A DNA stretch of 64,000 nt from Methylobacterium sp. 2A (GTDB lineage Bacteria; Pseudomonadota; Alphaproteobacteria; Rhizobiales; Beijerinckiaceae), in the NCBI RefSeq assembly GCF_009806555.1, contig NZ_VUOK01000021.1, positions 248,001-312,000 on the forward strand. The letters are read 5' to 3'. The notes beneath the pieces are model-generated. The model was not told where the DNA came from and did not search any database. It saw only the letters and a list, made by a program, of their open reading frames with translations. Below are positions 16,555-24,367 of this stretch, piece by piece. The translations under genes and the position numbers were made by a program. Numbering within the stretch: position 1 is the first letter of the stretch; each line of letters starts with the position of its first letter.

Positions 16555-18372
16555 TCAGGACTCGGCCGGGGCGAGATCGACGATCCGCAACTGTGCCCGC
16601 TCGGCACCACGCCAGCGGTCGCACGAGAGCGTGCCGGCGACATGGATCTCGCGGCCGATCCCATTGAGCAGAGCGAGGCCGAGGGGGCGCTCGGCCGCCC
16701 GGAAGCAGATCGCCCCCACCGCCTGACCGTCGCGGCTGCGCAGGCGGGCCCGGACATGGCCCGATCCGACCACGCCCGCATCCACGAGCCGGTGGCGCCC
16801 CAGCGCGAAGATCGGCTCCGGCGCGCCCTGCCCGAACGGCCCGGCCTTCTGGAGCAGACGCACCGTCTCGGCCGTGGCCCCGCCGGCGCTGAGGCTTCCA
16901 TCGATCAGGAGCGCATCGGCCGCGCGTGCGAGGGCAACGCTCGATCCGAGGAGCGTGGCGAGGTGCGCCTCGAAGCGCGGGATGTCGTCGGCCCTCAGGG
17001 TCACGCCGGCCGCCATGGCGTGACCGCCGCCCTTGGAGGCGATCCGGGCCTCCACGCAGGCGCGCACCGCCAGCCCGAGATCGGCGCCCGGGATCGAGCG
17101 GCCCGACCCGGTGGCGCTGCCATCCGGGCGTAACGCGAAGGCGAAGGCCGGGCGGTTGAACCGTTCCTTCAGCCGCGACGCGATCAAGCCGACCACGCCC
17201 GGATGCCACGCGGCGCTCGCCGCCACCAGCACGGCGCGGGCGGGGTCGAGGGTCAGGGCGTGGTCCATTTCGGCCTCGGCCTCGGCCACGGCCTGCGCCT
17301 CGATGGCCTGCCGCTCGCGGTTCAGGTGATCAAGCTCGGCTGCGATGCGCGTGGCTTCCTCCGGATCCGCCGTGGTCAGCAGCCGGGCACCGAGGCCCGA
17401 ATCGCCGATCCGCCCCCCGGCATTGATGCGCGGCCCGAGCACGTAGCCGAGGTGCCACGCCTCCGGCGGCTCGCTGAGCGAGGCGGCGTCGAGCAAAGCC
17501 GCGAGCCCGGTGCGGCCGCGATGGCGCATCACCGTCAGCCCCTGATTGACGAAGGCCCGGTTCAGGCCGGTGAGCGGCACCACGTCGGCGACGGTCGCCA
17601 GCGCCACGAGGTCGAGGGCGTCGGTCAGGACGGGCTCGGGCCGGCTCGGACCGAAGAAGCCCTCGCGTCGCAGGGTGCGGTTCAGGGCGACCACCGTCAG
17701 GAACACCACGCCGGCCGCGCAGAGATGGCCGAGGCCCGAGAGATCATCGAGCCGGTTCGGGTTCACGACGGCGCGGGCCGGCGGCAGCACCTCGGCGGCG
17801 GCATGGTGATCGAGGACGATGACGTCGAGGCCCGACTTCTCCGCCTCTTCGAGCGGGGCATGGCCGCTCGTCCCGCAATCGACGCAGACCAGCAGGGTGG
17901 CGCCGTCCGCCGCGAGGGCGGTGATCGCCCCGACATTGGGGCCGTAGCCCTCGGTGATCCGGTCGGGGATGTGGATCGGCGCGCGGATGCCGAGGCCGCG
18001 CAGGTAGCCGGCCAGCAGGGCAGCGCTCGCGGCACCATCGACATCGTAATCGCCGAACACCGCCACGGTCTCGCCGCGTCGGATGGCGCGCACGAGACGG
18101 CGGACGGCCGCGTCCATGTCGAGCAGCGTATCGGGATCAGGCATAAGATCGCGCAGGCGGGGGGCCAGATGGCGGGCCGCCTCGTCCGGGGCAATGCCGC
18201 GGCCGGCGAGAACCCGGGCCAGCAATTCCGGCAGCCCGTGGGCCTGCACCATCTTGGCGATGTGATTCTGGGCCGCCGCGCCGCCGCACCGCTCCTGCCA
18301 GCGCCGGCCGGTCACGGAAGCGGCCACACCCAGGAAGGCTGGCGGATCGGCGAGGAAAACTGCGGACGACAC
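16555..18372 (-). CDS. recJ: Single-stranded-DNA-specific exonuclease RecJ
   Basis: This 605-residue protein has all RecJ hallmarks. The DHH domain has FGDYDVDGAASAALL (motif I), LLVCVDCGTSG (motif II/III) and VIVLDHHAA (motif III/IV), then VALATVADVVPL. The DHHA1 domain has ASAAWHPGVVGLIASRLKE and KGGGHAMAAGVTL, and a C-terminal OB-fold closes the protein. It degrades single-stranded DNA 5' to 3' in recombination and mismatch repair. The GTG at 18372 (VSSAVFLADPPAFLG) is preferred over the ATG at 18402 because RecJ similarity begins there. A terminator separates it from pntB upstream. Confidence 0.95.
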   Translation of the reverse strand: MSSAVFLADPPAFLGVAASVTGRRWQERCGGAAAQNHIAKMVQAHGLPELLARVLAGRGIAPDEAARHLAPRLRDLMPDPDTLLDMDAAVRRLVRAIRRGETVAVFGDYDVDGAASAALLAGYLRGLGIRAPIHIPDRITEGYGPNVGAITALAADGATLLVCVDCGTSGHAPLEEAEKSGLDVIVLDHHAAAEVLPPARAVVNPNRLDDLSGLGHLCAAGVVFLTVVALNRTLRREGFFGPSRPEPVLTDALDLVALATVADVVPLTGLNRAFVNQGLTVMRHRGRTGLAALLDAASLSEPPEAWHLGYVLGPRINAGGRIGDSGLGARLLTTADPEEATRIAAELDHLNRERQAIEAQAVAEAEAEMDHALTLDPARAVLVAASAAWHPGVVGLIASRLKERFNRPAFAFALRPDGSATGSGRSIPGADLGLAVRACVEARIASKGGGHAMAAGVTLRADDIPRFEAHLATLLGSSVALARAADALLIDGSLSAGGATAETVRLLQKAGPFGQGAPEPIFALGRHRLVDAGVVGSGHVRARLRSRDGQAVGAICFRAAERPLGLALLNGIGREIHVAGTLSCDRWRGAERAQLRIVDLAPAES

Positions 18373-18452
18373 GGGCGGCAACCTACACCGGCAGCGCCGC
18401 AAAATCCCAGGCTCCGCCGCAACAGCCCGCCGCGCAGGCGCCCGAAACGAAA

Positions 18453-18478
18453 CGGGGCGGGCATCGCTGCCCGCCCCG
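18453..18478 (-). terminator. Rho-independent terminator of the pnt operon
   Basis: CGGGGCGGGCA and TGCCCGCCCCG form a perfect 11-bp stem with a TCGC tetraloop. On the minus strand it is followed by TTTCGTTTC. It lies 24 nt after the pntB stop codon. Confidence 0.85.
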
Positions 18479-18502
18479 GTGATCCGCGCGCATACGCGCG
18501 CG

Positions 18503-19900
18503 TCAGAGCGCCTTGAGAATGTTGTCGACCACCTTCTTGGCGTCGCCGAACAGCATCATGGTGTTGTCGCGGAAGAACACCTCGTTCTCGACGCCCGCGT
18601 AGCCCGAGCCCATGCCGCGCTTGATGAACAGCACGGTCTTGGCCTTCTCCACGTCGAGGATCGGCATACCGTAGATCGGCGAGGTCTTGTCGGTCTTCGC
18701 CGCCGGGTTGGTGACGTCGTTGGCGCCGATCACGAAGGCCACGTCCGCCTGCGGGAACTCGCCGTTGATATCCTCCAGCTCGAACACCTCGTCGTAGGGC
18801 ACGTTCGCCTCGGCGAGCAGCACGTTCATGTGGCCCGGCATGCGGCCCGCCACCGGGTGGATGGCGTATTTCACGTCGACGCCCTCCTTCTTCAGCATGT
18901 CGGCCATCTCGCGCAGCGAGTGCTGGGCCTGCGCGACCGCCATGCCGTAGCCGGGGACGATGATGACCCGCTCGGCATTCTTCATGATGTAGGCCGCGTC
19001 GTCGGCCGAGCCCTGCTTCACCGGCCGGGTCTCGACCTGACCGGTGCCGGCCGCCGCTGTGTCGCCGCCGAAACCGCCCAGGATCACCGAGATGAACGAG
19101 CGGTTCATCGCGTGGCACATGATGTAGGACAGGATCGCGCCCGAGGAGCCGACCAGCGAGCCGGTGATGATCAGCGCGAGGTTGCCCAGGGTGAAGCCGA
19201 TGCCGGCCGCCGCCCAGCCCGAGTAGGAGTTCAGCATCGACACGACCACCGGCATGTCGGCGCCGCCGATCGGGATGATGATCAGGCCGCCGAGCACCAG
19301 CGACGCGATGACGATCAGCCAGAACAGGGCCTTCGACTCTGTGCCGATGAACAGGGCGATCAGCAGCACGAGTGCGGCGGCCAGCAGCCCGTTGATGAGG
19401 TGGCGCTGCGGCAGCATGATCGGCTTGCCGGACATCCGCCCGTCGAGCTTCGCGAAGGCGATCACCGAGCCGGTGAAGGTGATGGCGCCGATGGCGACGC
19501 CGAGCCCCATCTCGAACAGCGACTGCTTGTGGAAGTGGCCGTTCTCTATGATGCCGAAGGCCTGCGGCGCATAGAGAGCGCCCGCTGCCACGAACACCGC
19601 CGCGAGGCCGACCAGCGAGTGGAAGGCCGCGACCAGCTGCGGCATCGCGGTCATCGGGACGCGCTTGGCGATCACGGCGCCGGCGCCGCCGCCGATCCCC
19701 AAGCCGAGCAGCACCAGAACCCACGCGCCCACTCCGGCCGGCGGATGGCCGACCAGGGTGGTCAGGATGGCAAGCGCCATGCCGACCATGCCGTACAGGT
19801 TGCCCTGCCGGGAGGTGGTGGGATGCGAGAGCCCCCGCAGCGCCATGATGAACAGGACGCCGGCGACGATATAGAGAAGGGAGGAGACGTTCTCGGACAC
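18503..19900 (-). CDS. pntB: NAD(P) transhydrogenase subunit beta
   Basis: This 465-residue subunit has about nine membrane helices over residues 1-265 (domain II). The NADP(H)-binding domain III follows, with VIIVPGYGMAVAQAQH, AIHPVAGRMPGHMNVLLAE and VIGANDVTNPAA. With PntAA and PntAB it forms the proton-translocating transhydrogenase that reduces NADP+ with NADH using the proton gradient. It is a main NADPH source in many methylotrophs. The gene is third in the pntAA-pntAB-pntB order, 4 nt after pntAB, and ends before a strong terminator. Confidence 0.96.
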   Translation of the reverse strand: MSENVSSLLYIVAGVLFIMALRGLSHPTTSRQGNLYGMVGMALAILTTLVGHPPAGVGAWVLVLLGLGIGGGAGAVIAKRVPMTAMPQLVAAFHSLVGLAAVFVAAGALYAPQAFGIIENGHFHKQSLFEMGLGVAIGAITFTGSVIAFAKLDGRMSGKPIMLPQRHLINGLLAAALVLLIALFIGTESKALFWLIVIASLVLGGLIIIPIGGADMPVVVSMLNSYSGWAAAGIGFTLGNLALIITGSLVGSSGAILSYIMCHAMNRSFISVILGGFGGDTAAAGTGQVETRPVKQGSADDAAYIMKNAERVIIVPGYGMAVAQAQHSLREMADMLKKEGVDVKYAIHPVAGRMPGHMNVLLAEANVPYDEVFELEDINGEFPQADVAFVIGANDVTNPAAKTDKTSPIYGMPILDVEKAKTVLFIKRGMGSGYAGVENEVFFRDNTMMLFGDAKKVVDNILKAL

Positions 19901-19904
19901 CGGC

Positions 19905-20360
19905 TCAGCCCTTCTTCTTGTACATGCCGAGCATGCGTTGCGTGACGAGGAAGCCGCCGAAGATGTTCACGCTGGCGAGCACGATTCCGATGAAACCGAA
20001 GAACCGGGCGAGCCCGGTGCCCTTCTCGATCAGCGGGACGCCGACCGCCAGGATCGCGCCGACGATGATCACCGAGGAGATCGCGTTGGTGACCGACATG
20101 AGCGGCGTGTGGAGGGCCGGGGTCACCGACCAGACCACGTAATAACCGACGAAGATCGCCAGCACGAAGATCGCGAGCCGGAACACGGTCGGATCGACGG
20201 CGCCGCCGGTGGCTGCGCTGAGACCGTGACCCATGCCGTCGGCGATGGCCTGGGCTTGGTCGGCGGCGTTGCGCGCCACCGCGGCGGCCGCGTTCGCGGC
20301 GTCGGCCAGCACGCGGGCCTGATCGGCCGCCTGGTCGGGAGGGACGATGACGGTTGCCAT
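19905..20360 (-). CDS. pntAB: NAD(P) transhydrogenase subunit alpha 2 (membrane part)
   Basis: This 151-residue protein carries the alpha-subunit membrane segment as a separate polypeptide, as usual in alphaproteobacteria. An alanine/glutamine-rich N-terminal tail (residues 1-55) precedes about three membrane helices ([18 protein letters not shown], then [16 protein letters not shown] and [16 protein letters not shown]). The [18 protein letters not shown] block is characteristic. It lies between pntAA and pntB with gaps of 24 and 4 nt. Confidence 0.95.
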   Translation of the reverse strand: MATVIVPPDQAADQARVLADAANAAAAVARNAADQAQAIADGMGHGLSAATGGAVDPTVFRLAIFVLAIFVGYYVVWSVTPALHTPLMSVTNAISSVIIVGAILAVGVPLIEKGTGLARFFGFIGIVLASVNIFGGFLVTQRMLGMYKKKG

Positions 20361-20384
20361 TCTGCTACTCCTCGCGACGGGATC

Positions 20385-21608
20385 TTACTGTGCGCTCGAG
20401 GCGGCGGCGGAGCCCTTGCCGGCCTCGGATTGGGCGAGGCCGACGGAGGCGGCTTCGGAGGCGGGCCCATCGGCCTTGGGCTGGAAGGAGGCGTGCACCA
20501 CCGAACCGCCGCGGGTGAGATTCGTGGCCTTCACCAGCTCGTCGTCCCAGTTGATGTTCAGCGCCTTCGACTCCTTGTCGATCAGCGTCTCGACGAAGGC
20601 GTAGAGGTTGCGGGCGTAGAGGCTCGACGCGGTGGCGGCGAGCCGGCCCGGCACGTTGGTATGCCCGACGATCTTGACGCCCCGCTCCGTGGTGACGACC
20701 TCGCCGGGCTTGGCGCCGGCGACGTTGCCGCCGCGCTCGACCGCGAGATCGACCAGGACCGAGCCCGGCTTCATCGACGCCACCATCTCCTCGGAGACCA
20801 GCTTCGGCGCCGGGCGGCCCGGGATCAGGGCCGTGGTGATGACGATGTCCTGCTTGGCGATGTGGCCCTTGACCAGCTCCGCCTGCTTTCTCTGGTATTC
20901 GGCCGACATCTCCTTGGCGTAGCCGCCCGCGGTCTCGGCCTGCTTGAACTCGTCATCCTCGACGGCGACGAACTTCGCGCCGAGCGACTCGACCTGCTCC
21001 TTGGTGGCCGGGCGCACATCGGTCGCGGTCACGACCGCGCCGAGGCGCCGGGCCGTGGCGATGGCCTGGAGGCCCGCGACGCCGACACCCATCACGAAGA
21101 CGCGGGCGGCCGGCACGGTGCCGGCGGCCGTCATCATCATCGGCATGGCGCGGCCGTATTCGGCGGCGCCGTCCACCACCGCCCGGTAGCCCGCGAGGTT
21201 CGCCTGCGAAGACAGCACGTCCATCACCTGCGCGCGGGTGATGCGCGGCATCAATTCCATCGAGAAGGCCGCGACGCCGGCATTCGCCATCGCCTTCAGG
21301 GCGTCCTCGTTGCCGTAGGGGTCCATGATGGCCACGACGGCGGCGTCACGCTTGAAGAGCGACAGCTCGTCGGTCTTCGGCCGGCGAACCTTCAGGACGA
21401 GATCGGCATCGCGCGCAGCATCGGCGGCACTCCCCGCGATGGTGGCTCCCGCCGCCTCATACTCGTCGTCCAAGATGCCGGCCTTCTTGCCCGCGCCGGA
21501 CTGCACCACGACGTCGGCGCCGAGCGCCTTGAATTTCTTCACGGTCTCGGGAACCGCAGCGACGCGCGGCTCCGCAGAGTCCGTCTCGGACAGCACAGCA
21601 ATTCGCAT
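20385..21608 (-). CDS. pntAA: NAD(P) transhydrogenase subunit alpha 1 (NAD-binding)
   Basis: This 407-residue protein is domain I of the transhydrogenase and related to alanine dehydrogenase. It has an N-terminal MRIAVLSETDSAEPRVAAVPETV, the Rossmann motif VFVMGVGVAGLQAIATARRLGA and the mobile-loop region LIPGRPAPKLVSEEMV. A flexible Ala-rich C-terminal tail replaces the membrane part carried by pntAB. It binds NAD(H) on the cytoplasmic side. It is the first gene of the operon; the promoter is probably in the 207-bp gap up to 21815. Confidence 0.95.
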   Translation of the reverse strand: MRIAVLSETDSAEPRVAAVPETVKKFKALGADVVVQSGAGKKAGILDDEYEAAGATIAGSAADAARDADLVLKVRRPKTDELSLFKRDAAVVAIMDPYGNEDALKAMANAGVAAFSMELMPRITRAQVMDVLSSQANLAGYRAVVDGAAEYGRAMPMMMTAAGTVPAARVFVMGVGVAGLQAIATARRLGAVVTATDVRPATKEQVESLGAKFVAVEDDEFKQAETAGGYAKEMSAEYQRKQAELVKGHIAKQDIVITTALIPGRPAPKLVSEEMVASMKPGSVLVDLAVERGGNVAGAKPGEVVTTERGVKIVGHTNVPGRLAATASSLYARNLYAFVETLIDKESKALNINWDDELVKATNLTRGGSVVHASFQPKADGPASEAASVGLAQSEAGKGSAAASSAQ

Positions 21609-21815
21609 GCGCGGATTCCTCTGGATAAGCTCGGCGGCCCGAATGCGCGAAACGGCGCCGCTTTGCGAGATGCGGACCTAAGAGACTGTGATGAAACGGG
21701 CAAGAATGTAACTTGCGCCCAACTCAATCGCACGCCGCACATAAACGTTTCGTTTGCGGGCACGCGCGAGCGAACGGTACGGTATGACCGGCCCCGGGGG
21801 CCGACCGGACCGAAC

Positions 21816-22109
21816 TCAGGCGAAGAAGAGGTAGAGCAGCAGCAGCAGGCCAACCACGAGGGGAGCGCGCCATCCGACGGCCGGGGCCAGAGCGCCCACC
21901 GCGCCCGCCGCACCTGCCGCGACCACGCCGACGATCGCCAGGAGCCAGGCCTCGCGGATGCCGCCGATCGCCAGGGCCAGCACCCAGCAGATCACGACGC
22001 CCGTGGCGATCTCGACGAAGCGGACGAAGCCCCGATAGGTCTGCTCGTGCGTCTTCGCGTCCATCGCCGGGCTGTAGGTGTGTCCGGCCACCGTGTCACT
22101 CTCAGCCAT
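21816..22109 (-). CDS. aa3-type cytochrome c oxidase subunit IV
   Basis: This 97-residue protein matches the bacterial aa3 subunit IV family. A soluble N-terminus carries the signature DAKTHEQTYRGFVRF, followed by a helix (VEIATGVVICWVLALAIGG) and two more hydrophobic helices to the C-terminus. Most family members are shorter with one helix, so the extra C-terminal hydrophobic half (GALAPAVGWRAPLVVGLLLL) is notable. The neighbourhood with pnt genes recurs in Rhizobiales. It probably stabilises or regulates the oxidase. Confidence 0.8.
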   Translation of the reverse strand: MAESDTVAGHTYSPAMDAKTHEQTYRGFVRFVEIATGVVICWVLALAIGGIREAWLLAIVGVVAAGAAGAVGALAPAVGWRAPLVVGLLLLLYLFFA

Positions 22110-22231
22110 CGTGCGCTCGTATCCCTAAGACGCGACTTCTTGCGGTCACGGTGGGATGTAGCTCAAGCGTTTACCTGCCGCAATCGGACGCACGCAATTG
22201 ATCACCAGCGCGATCGAGATTGCGTGCAGTC

Positions 22232-23593
22232 TCAGACCGGCTTCGGGAGCCCCGCCTCGGCCAGCGCGTGACCTTGGCGCTCGGCGAGTTCGTCCAGGGA
22301 GAAATGCTCGATCTCCGCCTCGAACAGGCGGTGGTAGTTGAGCTCCGATCGCAAGTGGAGAAACACGGCGCCGAGGCCGACCGCGGCGCGATCCATGAAG
22401 ACGAATTCCTGCGGGACGGTCACGGGGCCGCGCTCCTTGAGGGCCTGATGCACCTCGAAGGCCTGCCGCCGGCCGTATTCCCCGGGCTTCACGCCGTCGG
22501 CGACGGTGCGGGTGCGGTCTTCCAACAGCGGCCCGTAGATGAACCGGGCCCAGATATTCAGAATCTCGATCTTCTCCTTGTCGAGATTCTTGAAGCCCCA
22601 GACCTCGTAGGCGTGGACGATACGCGCGCCGTCATTCTCTAAAAGCCCTCGGTAGAGATCCACCACGCCGCCGACGAAGCGGGGATGGAAGATGCGCACG
22701 CAACCGTAATCGAGGAGGTTGATCCCGGCGGCCTCCCCGCCTTCCGAAAAGACCGTGTAATTGCCGAGATGCGGGTCTCCATGGATCACCGCGGCCCGGC
22801 TGAACGGGTGCCACCACGCCTTGAACATCGCCTGGGCGATGCGGTTGCGGATCTCCACCGGCTCCTCGGCGAAGCCCAGGATCTTGTCGCCGTCGAGCCA
22901 GCCGAGCGTCAGCAGGCGCTTGGTAGACAGAGCCGGGAAGACTTCCGGGACGCGCACCGCGTCGATGTCCTTGAGCACCGCGCCGTAGAGGCCGGCGTGC
23001 TTGGCCTCGCGCTCGTAATCGAGCTCCTCGCGCACGCGCGCGCCGATCTCCTTGGCGATCTCCCGCGTGTCGAGCCAGGAATTCATCCGGCGATGGAGCG
23101 CGAAGGCAACCTCGAGCTGCTTGAGATCGGCTTCGACCGCCGATTGCATATCCGGGTACTGAAGTTTGCAAGCGAGGCGCTGACCATCCTTGGTGGTGGC
23201 GCGGTGAACCTGGCCGAGGGAGGCTGCGGCAGCCGGCTTCAGATCGAAGCTGCCGAACCTTGCCTGCCACCCGGCACCCAGCTCGGACTGCATCCGCCGT
23301 CGGACGAAGGCGGCACCCATGGGTGGGGCGTCGGCCTGGAGCTTCTGCAACTCGGCGGCGTATTCCGGCGGCAGCAGATCGGGCACGGTGGCGAGCAGCT
23401 GCGCCACCTTCATGATCGGACCCTTCAGCCCGCCCAGCGCCTGCGCCAGGGCGGCGGCGTTGGTGGTGCCCTCCTTGCCGAACAGCCGGGCCATGGCCAT
23501 GCGGGCGGCGACGCCCCCGACATTCGCGCCGACGCTGGCGTAGCGCCCCGCACGGGCTGAGAAACGGTTCGCTTCGCGGTCGATCTCGGCCAT
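22232..23593 (-). CDS. ABC1/UbiB-family atypical kinase
   Basis: This 453-residue protein belongs to the ABC1 (AarF/UbiB/COQ8) family. The N-terminal motif is IMKVAQLLATVPDLLPPEY, where the usual KxGQ is KVAQ. The Ala-rich nucleotide loop is AAASLGQVHRA, the VAIK-like lysine is in ACKLQYPD, and catalytic and metal motifs are HGDPHLGNY and LLDYGCVR. The family supports ubiquinone synthesis or lipid homeostasis as atypical ATPases. The classic ubiquinone UbiB has C-terminal membrane helices; none is evident here. This looks like a paralogue subgroup, so I give no symbol. Confidence 0.88.
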   Translation of the reverse strand: MAEIDREANRFSARAGRYASVGANVGGVAARMAMARLFGKEGTTNAAALAQALGGLKGPIMKVAQLLATVPDLLPPEYAAELQKLQADAPPMGAAFVRRRMQSELGAGWQARFGSFDLKPAAAASLGQVHRATTKDGQRLACKLQYPDMQSAVEADLKQLEVAFALHRRMNSWLDTREIAKEIGARVREELDYEREAKHAGLYGAVLKDIDAVRVPEVFPALSTKRLLTLGWLDGDKILGFAEEPVEIRNRIAQAMFKAWWHPFSRAAVIHGDPHLGNYTVFSEGGEAAGINLLDYGCVRIFHPRFVGGVVDLYRGLLENDGARIVHAYEVWGFKNLDKEKIEILNIWARFIYGPLLEDRTRTVADGVKPGEYGRRQAFEVHQALKERGPVTVPQEFVFMDRAAVGLGAVFLHLRSELNYHRLFEAEIEHFSLDELAERQGHALAEAGLPKPV

Positions 23594-23678
23594 GTCTCGA
23601 TCTGCTTGTCTGCTGATGCTTTGCAGATATGCCGCGCCGGGTCGCGGACCAAGGGCGTGGGGCCCTGCGCCGCGGGCC

Positions 23679-24083
23679 TCAGGCCGGCCAGTTGTCCCGG
23701 ATCCAGCGGGTGAGGCCCGATTCGTCGATCTCGCCGGCGGCGAGGCCGCGGATCATCAGCACTGCCTCCGCTTCGTCGGCAACGAAATTGATGCCGTTCA
23801 AACCGAGGAACGTCACGAGCGCCAGGAGGGCGGCGCGCTTGTTGCCGTCGATGAACGGACGATTTTTGGCGATACCGAACGCGTATGCCGCGGCCAGTTC
23901 AGCTAGATCGATGTCACCAGCATCTTCTGCATACGCGACCCGATTCATCGGGCGCCCAAGCGCGGACTCGAGCGCCCCCTCGTCGCGCAAGCCCGGCGGT
24001 CCGCCGAAGAGCCGAAGCTGCTGAGCGTGAATGGCCTGAACGAGGTCGCTCACGAGCCATTCGATCTCCTGACCGACGCTCAT
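23679..24083 (-). CDS. doc: Doc-type (Fic family) toxin, catalytic His replaced by Arg
   Basis: This 134-residue protein matches death-on-curing toxins. An N-terminal helix carries HAQQLRLFGGPPGLRDEGAL and the Fic core is AKNRPFIDGNKRAALLA. Doc toxins phosphorylate EF-Tu and stop translation. In the Fic motif (H-x-F-x-x-x-N-K-R) the first position reads CGT (Arg), so the catalytic His is missing although the rest is intact. The toxin may therefore be weak or inactive. It overlaps the antitoxin gene by 4 nt (ATGA), which fixes the start at 24083. Confidence 0.85.
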   Translation of the reverse strand: MSVGQEIEWLVSDLVQAIHAQQLRLFGGPPGLRDEGALESALGRPMNRVAYAEDAGDIDLAELAAAYAFGIAKNRPFIDGNKRAALLALVTFLGLNGINFVADEAEAVLMIRGLAAGEIDESGLTRWIRDNWPA

Positions 24084-24304
24084 TTTGCGAGTTCCGCCAG
24101 GGCATTGCGATAAGTCTTCATCGCCTTTTCGGCGATCTTCATACCCTTCTCGAATGCCGGATCGTAGGGCGATAGCCGAACGGAGCCGTCCGAATTCTCG
24201 GTGACGTAGAGCCAATCACCCTGAGTCAGGTTGAGCTTGCCCAGGAGTTCCTTCGGTAGGATGAGGCCAGTCGAATTGCCGACACGCTTGACTTCGAGCT
24301 TCAT
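24080..24304 (-). CDS. AbrB/MazE-fold antitoxin
   Basis: This 74-residue protein has a SpoVT/AbrB swapped-hairpin DNA-binding domain: MKLEVKRVGNSTGLILPKEL, then LNLTQGDWLYVTE. A C-terminal helical tail (residues 45-74) would neutralise the toxin. Doc toxins usually pair with Phd-type antitoxins, but AbrB/MazE-type partners are also found. The start at 24304 is supported by family alignment. A perfect 14-bp inverted repeat just upstream is the likely autoregulatory operator. Confidence 0.85.
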   Translation of the reverse strand: MKLEVKRVGNSTGLILPKELLGKLNLTQGDWLYVTENSDGSVRLSPYDPAFEKGMKIAEKAMKTYRNALAELAK

Positions 24305-24312
24305 GATCAACG

Positions 24313-24345
24313 CCTGGATGTTATACGTTGAGTATAACATCCAGG
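24313..24345. promoter_or_regulatory. Perfect 14-bp palindrome: toxin-antitoxin operator/promoter
   Basis: Arms CCTGGATGTTATAC and GTATAACATCCAGG are exact inverted repeats around a 5-bp spacer (GTTGA). The palindrome ends 9 nt before the antitoxin start. The minus-strand reading contains TATACT, a good -10 element, so repressor binding would occlude the promoter. It may also act as a terminator for pepF, which ends 23 nt upstream. Confidence 0.8.
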
Positions 24346-24367
24346 AGGCCTTTTCGGCAGAGCCCCG

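Noticed and set aside
22150..22200. tRNA-like 5' sequence GGGATGTAGCTCAAG
   Set aside because: Only the acceptor/D-arm start resembles a tRNA. No anticodon arm, T-arm GTTCRA or closing acceptor strand follows.
19938..22271. 777-codon plus-strand frame opposite the pnt genes
   Set aside because: It covers three well-identified transhydrogenase genes and their intergenic gaps, which a real gene would not be expected to do.
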